A DNA stretch of 64,000 nt, taken from NCBI RefSeq assembly GCF_023241715.1, contig NZ_JALQCW010000002.1, positions 1 through 64,000 of the forward strand, written 5' to 3'. How positions within the stretch are numbered: position 1 is the first letter of the stretch; each line of letters opens with the position of its first letter. The translations under genes and the position numbers were made by a program. The notes under the pieces were generated by a model. The model was given only the letters and a program-made list of their open reading frames with translations, did not search any database and had not been told where the DNA came from. Positions 36,266 to 45,427 of this stretch are shown piece by piece. The DNA is from Pseudomonas morbosilactucae (GTDB lineage: Bacteria > Pseudomonadota > Gammaproteobacteria > Pseudomonadales > Pseudomonadaceae).

Positions 36266-37351
36266 CTGGGCCCGTTAAAGCGCTTGCGCGCATTCACCCT
36301 GCCACCGCTGTTGCGCCGTGTACTGCTGCCATTGCTGGACCCGTACCGGCGCTACCGCCACGCCAAACTGATCCACGCCGTGCGCGTGGCCCTCGGCCTG
36401 ATCGCCACCATCGTGCTGACCACCGGGCTCAACCTGCCCCACGGCGAGTGGGCCTCGGTGACCATGCTGGTGGTGATCGGCGGCCTGCAACACCACGGCA
36501 ACATCGGCAAGAAGGCCGCCGAGCGGGCCATCGGCACCCTGGTCGGCGCCGGGGTCGGGCTGCTGCTGATTATCCAGCAGGCCTACCTGGGCCTGCCCTG
36601 GGTCACCTACCTGGGCATGGCCACGGTCTGCGGGTACTTCTCCTACCACGCCATCGGCAAGGGCGGTTACACCGCGCTGCTGGCGGCGATCACCGTGTTT
36701 ATCGTCGCCGGTCATGGCGACAATCAGGTCAGCGACGGCCTCTGGCGCGCCGTGGACATCCTCATCGGCATCGCCCTGGCCCTGGCGTTTTCCTTCGCCA
36801 TTCCGCTGTACGCCGTGTATTCCTGGCGCTACAACCTGGCCAGTGCCCTGCGCGATTGCGCGACCCTGTACGGGCGCATTGTCGGCGGCCAGTCGGTGAC
36901 CGACGACGAGCACCTGAAAATCCTCGGGCGCCTCAACAGCACCCTGCTGCAACTGCGCTCGCTGATGCCGTCGGTGTCCAAGGAAGTACGGATTTCCATG
37001 ACCGAACTGGACGCCCTGCAGCGTCACTTGCGCATGTGCTTCAGCACCCTGGAAATCCTCGGCAACACCCGCCCCGATGCCAGCGATGCCCAGGCCATGG
37101 CGCAGATGCAAAGCCTGCTCAAGGATGAGCACCGGCAGATTCGCGTACTGCTGGTCGGCATGGCCCGGGCCCTGCAATCCGGCGCTATCCGTCGCCTGCA
37201 ACAGCCTTGGCCCAGTCCTACTGCACCGGTCGTGGCCCCGCCGCTGTACAGCGAGCTGGACGGTTACCGGCTGCTGACCCGGCAACTGCTGAGCAACCTG
37301 GGGGAAATGCGCCAGCGCCTGGGCCACAGTGCGCCCCACTGGAAAATCTGA
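36266..37351 (+). CDS. FUSC-family integral membrane protein with non-ATG start
   Basis: 361 aa if started at CTG 36266, which has a perfect AGGAGG seven bases upstream; a TTG at 36284 is the alternative, and there is no ATG near. Membrane segments lie in the N-terminal half (IHAVRVALGLIATIVLTTGL, GTLVGAGVGLLLIIQQAYLG, ALAFSFAIPLYAVYSW) and a cytoplasmic helical region follows, as in FUSC/aromatic-acid exporter-type proteins. Substrate unknown. Probably co-transcribed with the aldehyde dehydrogenase. Confidence 0.8.
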   Translation: MGPLKRLRAFTLPPLLRRVLLPLLDPYRRYRHAKLIHAVRVALGLIATIVLTTGLNLPHGEWASVTMLVVIGGLQHHGNIGKKAAERAIGTLVGAGVGLLLIIQQAYLGLPWVTYLGMATVCGYFSYHAIGKGGYTALLAAITVFIVAGHGDNQVSDGLWRAVDILIGIALALAFSFAIPLYAVYSWRYNLASALRDCATLYGRIVGGQSVTDDEHLKILGRLNSTLLQLRSLMPSVSKEVRISMTELDALQRHLRMCFSTLEILGNTRPDASDAQAMAQMQSLLKDEHRQIRVLLVGMARALQSGAIRRLQQPWPSPTAPVVAPPLYSELDGYRLLTRQLLSNLGEMRQRLGHSAPHWKI

Positions 37352-37357
37352 ACCGTC

Positions 37358-38251
37358 TCAAGAACTCAGCAGCCGGCGGCGGCCCAGGCTCCAGCCCTGC
37401 TGCATGCCGGCCGCCGCCAGCAGAATCGCCGCTACACCCAGCCATTGCAGCGCTTGCAGGCGATGCCCGAACGCCAGCCAGTCGACGGCAATCGCCGCAA
37501 TCGGGTAGATGAAAGACAAGGCGCCGGTCAGGGCCGTGGGCAGTTTCTGAATGGCCCCGTACAACAGCACGTACATCACTCCGGTGTGGAGCACGCCCAG
37601 GGTCACCAGGCTGGCCCAGGCGCTTGGCTGTTGCGGCAAGGCGTCAAAGTGGGCCCAGGGCGCCAGCAGCAGGACCCCGGTGCACACCTGGATCAGCGCG
37701 ATCAGATGGGGCGGCGTGCCGCTCAGATGCTTGATCAGCAACGCGGCGAAGGCGTACAGCAGCGCCGCACCCAGGGCCAGGACAATGCCCAACAGGTAGT
37801 CGCTGCCCACCGCCCCCTGCTCGCCATGGGCACTGACGATGGCCAACATGCCGGCAAAGGCCAGCGCCAGCCAGGAGAGCTTTTGCGCGGTGATTTTTTC
37901 ACCGAGAAACAACGCCGCCAGGCCCACCAGGATAAACGGCTGGACGTTGTACACCGCGGTGCCAATGGCGATCGAGGCCCGGGAGTAGGAAGCGAACAGC
38001 AGCACCCAGTTGCCGACAATCGCCACCCCACTGAGCACCGCCAGCAGAAAACGGCGGCTCGTCAGAATATCCTTACGCAAAAAGCCGAAAGCGCCGCAAA
38101 TCAGCAGCAAGGCACCGGCACCGAACACACACCGCCAAAACACCACGTCCAGCACCGGCTGCCCGGAGACCAGCACAAACCAGCCAATGGTGCCGGAAAT
38201 CAGCATGGCGACGGTCATTTCCAGGGATCCACGACCCAACGATCTGTCCAT
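37358..38251 (-). CDS. EamA/DMT-superfamily transporter
   Basis: 297 aa with ten hydrophobic helices in two EamA repeats (about 10-140 and 150-290; ASIAIGTAVYNVQPFILVGL and ALTGALSFIYPIAAIAVDWL). ATG 38251 with GGAGCC upstream. Likely an amino-acid or metabolite exporter. It is divergent from an Lrp/AsnC gene 132 bases away, the classical arrangement of an Lrp-type regulator and the exporter it controls. Converges with the FUSC gene 6 bases from its stop. Confidence 0.88.
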   Translation of the reverse strand: MDRSLGRGSLEMTVAMLISGTIGWFVLVSGQPVLDVVFWRCVFGAGALLLICGAFGFLRKDILTSRRFLLAVLSGVAIVGNWVLLFASYSRASIAIGTAVYNVQPFILVGLAALFLGEKITAQKLSWLALAFAGMLAIVSAHGEQGAVGSDYLLGIVLALGAALLYAFAALLIKHLSGTPPHLIALIQVCTGVLLLAPWAHFDALPQQPSAWASLVTLGVLHTGVMYVLLYGAIQKLPTALTGALSFIYPIAAIAVDWLAFGHRLQALQWLGVAAILLAAAGMQQGWSLGRRRLLSS

Positions 38252-38383
38252 TTTTCAGGCTCCTCGACAAGAGCCAAAAGTATGCGGCGGACTCTTGCGC
38301 CGCTCCATGGACAATGCAAGGCTGCACGCTATCAACGCCTTTTTTATCAAGGCAAAAACGACCATTCACCTAACGAGGCTGCC

Positions 38384-38821
38384 ATGCTGGATGGAATCGA
38401 CCAATGCCTGATCAATGCCCTGATGGACGACTCGCGCCGCTCCCTCAAGGCCCTGGCGCAGATCAGCGGGCTGTCGGCACCGAGTGTCGCCGAGCGCCTG
38501 CGACGCTTGGAAGAACGCGGCGTGATCAAGGCCTATACCCTGGAAATCGACCCCAAGTTCCTGGGTTACCAACTCCAGGCCATCGTCCGTATCCGGCCCT
38601 TGCCGGGCAAATTGCAGGAGGTCGAGCGGCAGATCCTGGCGATCGCCGAGTTCACCGATTGCGACAAGGTCACTGGCGATGACTGCTTTATCGCGCGCCT
38701 GCAAGTGCGCGACATGGAGCAACTGGACAGCCTGCTTGACGGGCTCAACCACTTCGCCGAAACCAACACCGCGATCATCAAGAAGTCCCCGCTCAAGCGG
38801 CGTCTGCCCCCCATGACCTGA
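38384..38821 (+). CDS. Lrp/AsnC-family transcriptional regulator
   Basis: 145 aa, ATG 38384 with GAGG upstream. N-terminal HTH (DDSRRSLKALAQISGLSAPS and VAERLRRLEERGVIKAYTLE) and a C-terminal RAM/effector domain (LQAIVRIRPLPGKLQEVERQ). Divergent from the EamA gene, which is its likely target. The open frame upstream (to 37445) is an antisense shadow of that transporter. Confidence 0.9.
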   Translation: MLDGIDQCLINALMDDSRRSLKALAQISGLSAPSVAERLRRLEERGVIKAYTLEIDPKFLGYQLQAIVRIRPLPGKLQEVERQILAIAEFTDCDKVTGDDCFIARLQVRDMEQLDSLLDGLNHFAETNTAIIKKSPLKRRLPPMT

Positions 38822-39125
38822 GCCCCGGGCGGCGCCTCGCACGGGGGCGCCGAACTGGCTGATCCAGCGCTTGAAAGTGCTCGCCTGCCCCCGGTTCAGA
38901 GGCGTTTCTTACGTCTTTTACCGCCATTACCTGCCTCAAACCCAGAGCTTTCCCAGTTCGTATCAGACGATTCTTAAAGTGCAGGCCGACGTCTTTTGGC
39001 CGCCAATTTCGGTGATACCCTGCGAAACCTCTGACCACCCCCCAGGCAAAAGGCCTGCCTCCTGCACCAGGAGCACGGCCTTGCTGCGCCCCCATGCCTG
39101 TCGAAAAGCCGAGTACTTGTGAACG
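38822..39125. other. Intergenic region upstream of the two-component pair
   Basis: 304 bases without a gene. A GC-rich inverted repeat (GGCGCC...GGCGCC) lies just after the Lrp stop and could terminate it. The rest is more AT-rich than its surroundings and presumably holds the promoter of the response-regulator gene; I see no clear box. Confidence 0.5.
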
Positions 39126-39767
39126 ATGTCGATCCACGTCCAGATAGCCGATGACCACCCGCTGACCCTTATTGGGATTCAGACCCTGCTGGAACGGCGC
39201 AGCAACCTGAAGGTGGTGGCCCAGGCCCACAGCGTGGAAAGCCTGTTGCAGAACCTGCAGGACCACCCCTGCGAACTGCTGCTCACGGACCTGATGATGC
39301 CGGGCGGGGAACAGGTGGACGGCATCCGCCTGATCCACCGCCTGCGCACTCGCTATCCACAATTGGCGATTGTGGTGATCACCATGCTCGACAACCCGGC
39401 GCTGATCAGCAGCGTGCTCAAGCTCGGGGTCCAGGGGCTGGTGAGCAAGCGCGGCCTGCTCAACGACTTGCCCAAGGCCATCAACGCCAGCCCTAGGGCG
39501 CCCTTTGTTTCGCCGTCGATGCAACGCCTGCTGGACACGCGCACGGCGGACCACGGCAAGCCCCTGCTGCAACTCGAGCAACTGTCCGCGCGGGAGATCG
39601 AAGTGCTGCGCCTGTACGGCTCGGGCATGAGCGTGGGGGCCATCGCCCTGCACCTGTGCCGCAGCAAGCAAACCATCAGCACGCAAAAAAGCAGCGCCAT
39701 GCGCAAGCTCGGACTGGACACCGACGCCAGCCTGTTTTTGTACATCCAGGAACACGGCCTGTCCTGA
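39126..39767 (+). CDS. NarL/FixJ (BvgA/EvgA-like) response regulator
   Basis: 213 aa. Receiver domain with acidic pair ADDHPLT (residues 8-13) and phospho-Asp in LLLTDLMMPG (about 55); the switch Lys is in VSKRG. C-terminal LuxR HTH: LSAREIEVLRLYGSGMSVGA, IALHLCRSKQTISTQKSSAM. It is followed 35 bases later by a BvgS/EvgS-like kinase, giving a BvgAS-type pair. Downstream targets likely include the adjacent LPMO and secretion genes, but this is inferred from position. Confidence 0.9.
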   Translation: MSIHVQIADDHPLTLIGIQTLLERRSNLKVVAQAHSVESLLQNLQDHPCELLLTDLMMPGGEQVDGIRLIHRLRTRYPQLAIVVITMLDNPALISSVLKLGVQGLVSKRGLLNDLPKAINASPRAPFVSPSMQRLLDTRTADHGKPLLQLEQLSAREIEVLRLYGSGMSVGAIALHLCRSKQTISTQKSSAMRKLGLDTDASLFLYIQEHGLS

Positions 39768-39802
39768 GCCCTCGTCCGCGTCGCCCCTTGGAGCGTTTGC
39801 CC

Positions 39803-42800
39803 ATGCCCCCCTTAGCGTTTTCTGCGCCTGCCACGCGGCGGTCCCGTTGCCGGCTGCTGTTCCCCCTGCTGGGCCTGCTCGGCGTGTTGACCCACTGCAC
39901 AGCCCATGGCGCCGAGCCGCCGAACACCGAGGGCGGCACCCTGCCCCTGACCCGGCTGCTGGAAATGCGCAACGCCCTGCCCAGCAAGACCTTGCGTGTG
40001 GCCACCATCGCGCCGCCGGAGCGGCCCCTGGAAAGCGCCGGCAATCAGGTGCTCAAGGCCCTCTCCAATCAGTACCTGGACTTGATCGGCGACCAGCTCG
40101 GCCTGACCTTCGAGCGGGTGGAACTGCCCTCGCCCCAGGCCGCCATCCAGGCCTTGCTCGACCGTCGCATCGACCTGCTGCCCCGGGCCAGCGAGTTCGA
40201 GGCCCATGAACCCGGCCTGATCCTGAGCCAGCCCTACCTGGACAACCAGCCGATCATCGTCGTCGCAACAACGACCAGAGCCTGCCCCCGGACCTGTCGG
40301 GCAAACGCGTGCTGGTGCTGGAGAACTACCTGCGCCCGGCCATGGTCAGGCAAGCCTACCCGCAGGCCGAGGTGACCCTGGTGCGCACCACTGCCCAGGC
40401 CTTCGAACAATTGGCCAGCGAGCAGGCCGATGCCTTTATCAGCGATAAATTCCGCGCCAACCTGTACATGCAGGCGCGGCCCGACCTGGGCCTGCACAAC
40501 AAGTTTGCCGCCTACTTGCCCAACACCGGTTTCGCCTTCGCCATGCGCCGCGACGACCGCGCCCTGCGCACCTTGATCGACTACGTGCTGGGCAATATTC
40601 CCGAGGCCCACAAGCAGAAGATCCAGCACAGTTCCAGCCAGCAGCCCTTTCCCTTCGCCCCCACCGAATCCTTCAGCCTGAGCCCCAAGGAACTGGCCTG
40701 GCTCGGCGCCCATCGACGGATCAGGCTGCTGGCCGAGGAAGCACCGCCCTACCTCTATCGTCGCGCCGACGGCCAGTGGGCCGGCCTGAGCATCAACCTG
40801 CTGCAGACCCTGGCCAGTACCTTGCGCCTGCAACTGGAGATCCAGCCCAGCCAATCCAAGGCCGGCGACCTGGCGCAGTTGCTGGCCGGCAACGCCGACC
40901 TCACCACCCGCAGCCTGGCGGTTTCCGATGGCGCCCGGGGGGTCGGTTTCAGCCAGGCCTACGGCACCCGCAACTGGGCCTTTATCATCCGTGCCGGCGA
41001 CAGCTCCCCCAGTTCCCTGGAAGCCATGCAGGGGCGCAAGCTGGCGCTGCCGCGCAATCACCCCTTGCTGGGCTACCTGCGACAACGCTACCCAGGCATC
41101 CAACTGCTGCTCACCGAGCACTACCGCGAGGCCCTGGACCGAGTGCTGCAACACCAGGTAGACGCCACCCTCGACACCCCGGTGGGCACCGAAGCCCTGC
41201 CCGGCCAGGGCCTGCAATTCGGCCTGAGTTTCGAAGCCACGCCCACGCCTCATCAGTTCGCCGTGGCGCCCGGATCACGGGAGCTGCTGAGCATCCTCGA
41301 CAAGCTGCTGGACGCCCTGGCCAAGACGCCGCAAAGCGACATTCAACTGATTGCCGAACAACGCCCCGACGCTGCGCTCTGGGAATGGATCGCCGAGCAA
41401 GCCTGGCACGTGCTGCTGGTGGCGTTGCTGATTTTCGTGCTGTCGCTGATCTGGAACTGGCGGCTGAAGCGCCAGATCAAGGAAACCAACAGTGCCCAGA
41501 CCCGCTTGCAGGACAAACTGGCATTCCAGTTTTCCCTACTCAATGGTCTGCCGACGCCGCTTTACGTGTGTGACCTGGAAGGCCGCCTGAGCACCTGCAA
41601 CCGGGCCTATGAAGAGTTTTTCAGCACCCGCCAGGAGCAGGTCCGCGAGCGCCTGCCCACGGAACAGCCGAGCATGCCGACGGACTTCGCCCAAGCCCTG
41701 CAAGAGGAACACCGCCAGCTGCTGGCCAACCATCGCCCGCGCTTTCTCGACACCCGTTTGTTGATCGACGGCCAGGAACGCTACCTCTACCAATGGCTGG
41801 TGCCCTTCTATAGCGCCCGGGGCGTGTTGCAGGGGTTGCTGGGAGGCTGGCTGGATATTTCCGAGCGCAAGCACTTGGAGCTCAAGCTGCGGGAAGCCAA
41901 GCAAGCGGCGCAGCGGGCCAGTGCCGCCAAGAGCGAATTCCTCGCCTCCATGAGCCATGAACTGCGCACACCGCTCAATGCCCTGGTGGGCCTGCTGGAG
42001 CTGGAGACCAGCAGCCGCCAATCACCGTCGCACCACCTGCGGGTGGCACAGCAATCGGCAACCTCGATGATCGACTTGATCGGCAATATCCTCGACCTGG
42101 ACAAGATCGAGAGCGGCCTGATGCAACTCGCGCCCCACCCCACCGCCCTCGAACCGCTGTTGAGCAACAGCCTGGGGCTGTTCGCCGCCCAGGCCCAGGA
42201 GAAAAACCTGCACCTGCGCTTCGATTACCAGGCCACGCCGCACCGCCTGTACCTGGTGGATGCCCTGCGCCTGCAGCAGATTTTCCACAACCTGATCAGC
42301 AATGCCTTGAAGTTCACCGACCGTGGCAGCATCCAGGCCCGGGTCACCGAACGTGTGCTGCGCCCGGGCGTCAGCCTGCTGACCCTGAGCGTGCGCGACA
42401 CCGGTATCGGCATCCCCCAGGCCTTGCAACCGTTGATCTTCGAACCCTATCGCCAGGCCAGCGCCCGCACCGCTCACCTGTACGGCGGTTCGGGGCTGGG
42501 CCTGAGCATTTGCAGTCAACTGAGCCAATTGATGGACGGCCATATCTGGCTGGAAAGCGAGCCCGGCCAGGGCTGCTGCGTGCACGTGGAACTGCCCCTG
42601 AAGTGGCAGCCGGCCCTGGCGCCGCCCCTCGAACTGCCGGCACCGCAACAGGCCACCCAGGCGTTGCGGGTGCTGGTGGTGGACGACGTCTCCACCAACG
42701 GCCTGGTGCTGACCCTGCAACTGCAGCGCCTGGGCCACCAGGCCCAGCATGTCAGCAGCGGCGAACAGGCGTTGCTGGCGTTGCGCGAGGCGCCCTATGA

Positions 42801-43461
42801 CGTGCTGATCAGCGACTGCAACATGCCGGAGATGGACGGCTATGCCCTGACCCGTGCGGTCCGCGAAGACGAGCAGCGCCGAGGGCTGGCAGCGCGGCTG
42901 ATCATCGGCTACACCGCCAGCGCCCTGAGCAACGAGGCCACCCAATGCTCCAACGCCGGGATGAACGACCTGATGGTCAAGCCGGTGACCCTGGCGCGCC
43001 TGCGGGAGGTCCTGAGCCACCACGCGCCCATCGACGCCGAGCCCCGAACGCAGCGCCCCTTCAACCTCGATCACTTGGACGAGGTGGGCAAGAACAGCGC
43101 GATCCTGCGCCGGCGCATCCTCCTGGAACTGACCCAGAACCTGCTGCAGGAAATCACCCAGTTGCGCCTCGCCGACCTGGCCAAAACACCCCAGGTCATC
43201 GGTGACCTGAGCCATCGCCTCAGCGGCGTTGCCTGCCTGATCGATGCCCGCGAGATGGCCGCCAGCTGCCATGCCCTGCGCAAGGCCAACACGCAACAAC
43301 CGGCTGCCGTACGCCGCTGCCAGACTGAGCTGCTGGCGACCCTGGAACGCATTTTCGACCAGGCCAAGGCCGATCTGGCGGCCCTGCGCCAGCCATTCCA
43401 GCCCTGGTCGCGAGGCATCGCCCGGGCGCCCCTGGTGCAATCTCGTACCCGTCCCATTTAA
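39803..43461 (+). pseudogene. BvgS/EvgS-like hybrid sensor kinase, frameshifted as written
   Basis: Unorthodox kinase: signal sequence, two periplasmic Venus-flytrap (SBP_bac_3-like) domains (about 65-275 and 290-520), membrane helix (VLLVALLIFVLSLIWNW), PAS-like region, HisKA (FLASMSHELRTPLNALVGLL), ATPase (NALKFTD, DTGIGI, GGSGLGLSI), receiver (VLVVDDVSTN; phospho-Asp in LISDCNMPEMDG) and C-terminal Hpt (LSHRLSG). A single missing base near 40264 splits it within the first flytrap domain (PIIVV / RNNDQSLPPDL). Repaired length about 1219 aa, like BvgS (1238). Possible translation through 1 nt slippage is not suggested by the sequence; see the deletion finding. Confidence 0.88.
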
Positions 43462-43597
43462 GCCGGTCGCTGCTGTTCCTACCCTGGCGCTTGCTTTCGA
43501 GGGGCGCCAGACAGGGATCCCGGCCATCACTGGAGCCGCCACATCCTTCCCCACGATCGCCTGTTGAATCCAATAATTTCCAACCAAGGATCAATCG

Positions 43598-45184
43598 ATG
43601 ATCACGTTGCACCGAGCCCGTTCATTCCTCAAGTTGCCCCTGGCCATGGCTATCGGTATGGCTTCGCTCGCGGCTCAACACGCCAGCGCCCACGGTTACA
43701 TTGAAAGCCCGAAAGCCCGGTCGTTCATGTGCAGTGCCGGTGGTGGCAACCAGAACGGCAACTGCGGCCCTGTCGCCTACGAACCCCAGAGCGTCGAGTA
43801 CTTCGGCACCCCGGGTGGTGGCCGTGAGCACTTCCCGAGCAACGCCAAGGCCTGCACCGGCGACTTCCGCACCTGCGGCCCGGCCGACGGCACCATTGCC
43901 GCCGGTGGCATGATCGGCTTTGCCAAGCTCAACGAACAGTCGAGCAGCCGCTGGACCAAGAACACCGTCAAGCCGGGCCCGCAGACCTTCACCTGGAAGT
44001 ACACCGCCGGCCACGCCACCCGCTACTGGCAGTTCTACCTCACCAAAAAAGACTGGAACCCGAACCAGCCACTGACCCGCGACTCGTTCGAGATGACCCC
44101 GTTGCTGGATGAAAAGTGGAACGGCAGCATGCCGGCCAAAGCCGGGCAGACCACCCGGCACGTGGTCAATATCCCGGCCGACCGCAGCGGTTATCACGTG
44201 ATGCTGGCGACCTGGAAAGTCCACGACAACTCCAACACCTTCTACTCGGTGGTGGACCTGAACATCGATAACGCCCACGCCGTTGAATCGCAATGGCACG
44301 CTATCGGCGCGGTGCAGCCCGAACCGCTGAAGGTCGGCGACAAGGTCATGACCCGGGTGTTCACCCACACCGAGCAACAGGCCAGGCAAGTGGTGCTGGA
44401 CATCGATTCGGCAGCACTGGCCAACGAAAACGTCTGGCCGTTCGAACTGGCGAAGAAGGTCAACGCCGCCAAGCTCGGCTACCAGATGGGCTTGCTGGAC
44501 GACAAGGATCAGATCGTGCCCAACCGAGGCCAGAACAGCATCTTCGTCAACAAGGGCAGCGACATCAGCAACGTGGTCATCGCCAAGGAACTGGCCAGCC
44601 AGCCGAGCGAACTCAGCGTCACCGGCGTGCAGCCTGAATACACCGCGAAGAACGGTCAGGTCGACCTGCACTTCAACGCCATCGTCAAGGCCAGCGACCC
44701 GAAAGACGAGCACATGGTCTTCGCCAAGGTGTTCGACACCACAGGCAAGACCCTGGCCTATGAACATGCACCGATCGGCAACCTGACCCCGCACTTCTCG
44801 ATCTCACTGAACGACATCAAGGCCGGAAAATACGATCTGGTGGTGGTCTCCAGCTCGAAGAAAGGCGAACTGATGCAGCAGACCGCGCGCTTCACCGTGA
44901 AGGCTGAAGAGAGCGTCGGTGGTGGCGAGAAGCCCGGAACCGGTGGTGACAAACCGGGCACCGGCGGCGACAAGCCCGTTGAAGGCGGCCAGTACGACCA
45001 CGTCTTCCCACAAGGGCTGAGCGCCTACAAGGCCGGCACCCGGGTCCTGCAACCCAAGGACGGCAAGACCTACAAGTGCAAGGCGCATCCGTACAGCGGC
45101 TACTGCGTGCAGTGGAAAGCCGGCGCCACCCAATACGAGCCGGGCACCGGTAGCCACTGGGGCATGGCCTGGGATCGCCAATAA
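43598..45184 (+). CDS. Secreted AA10 lytic polysaccharide monooxygenase with C-terminal binding module (first of two)
   Basis: 528 aa, ATG with AAGGA upstream. Signal peptide of 31 residues; mature protein starts at His 32 (ASA/HGYIESPKARSFMC), the first histidine of the copper brace. The second is in KYTAGHATRYWQFYL, and the axial Phe in NTFYSVVDLNID. Then come GbpA-like middle modules, a linker with KPGTGGD repeats and a C-terminal carbohydrate-binding domain (YDHVFPQGLSAYKAG, YSGYCVQWKAGATQYEPG) of the CBM5/12 or CBM73 type. It oxidatively cleaves chitin or cellulose. Its own strong terminator follows. Likely a substrate of the adjacent type II secretion system. Confidence 0.92.
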   Translation: MITLHRARSFLKLPLAMAIGMASLAAQHASAHGYIESPKARSFMCSAGGGNQNGNCGPVAYEPQSVEYFGTPGGGREHFPSNAKACTGDFRTCGPADGTIAAGGMIGFAKLNEQSSSRWTKNTVKPGPQTFTWKYTAGHATRYWQFYLTKKDWNPNQPLTRDSFEMTPLLDEKWNGSMPAKAGQTTRHVVNIPADRSGYHVMLATWKVHDNSNTFYSVVDLNIDNAHAVESQWHAIGAVQPEPLKVGDKVMTRVFTHTEQQARQVVLDIDSAALANENVWPFELAKKVNAAKLGYQMGLLDDKDQIVPNRGQNSIFVNKGSDISNVVIAKELASQPSELSVTGVQPEYTAKNGQVDLHFNAIVKASDPKDEHMVFAKVFDTTGKTLAYEHAPIGNLTPHFSISLNDIKAGKYDLVVVSSSKKGELMQQTARFTVKAEESVGGGEKPGTGGDKPGTGGDKPVEGGQYDHVFPQGLSAYKAGTRVLQPKDGKTYKCKAHPYSGYCVQWKAGATQYEPGTGSHWGMAWDRQ

Positions 45185-45210
45185 CCCCTAAAACGACGCG
45201 TTGAACATTG

Positions 45211-45241
45211 AGCGTGGCCAATCAGTGCCACGCTTTTTTTT
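45211..45241 (+). terminator. Rho-independent terminator after first LPMO gene
   Basis: AGCGTGGC / GCCACGCT stem with 8-base loop followed by eight T residues. Confidence 0.9.
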
Positions 45242-45427
45242 GCCTGCCAGGCAGGCACTGGAGAACCACTCTCGTACTCGTCCCATGGGACCGCCCCGCC
45301 CCGCCCCGTAGCCTGTTTCTGCTCTCGGGGACGCGCCGGCACGGACGCCCGCCGCCCTATCAGGTCGGACCCCATCCGCAACCCCGAGACCTTTTGTATT
45401 CACTTCCAATCGCTCAAGGCTTTCTCA

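Noticed and set aside
40264..40264. Programmed frameshift in the BvgS-like kinase
   Set aside because: No slippery heptamer at the site, and the same kind of one-base loss occurs in five other unrelated genes.
43462..43597. Pho box in front of the LPMO genes, as in Hxc-type secretion loci
   Set aside because: No CTGTCAT-like repeats in the region; only an imperfect CTGGCGC/GCGCCAG inverted repeat that may end the kinase transcript.
44935..44990. Short direct repeats in the first LPMO gene, possible CRISPR or tandem array
   Set aside because: They encode the Pro/Gly-rich linker (KPGTGGD units) in frame; no spacers. I found no CRISPR array anywhere in the window.
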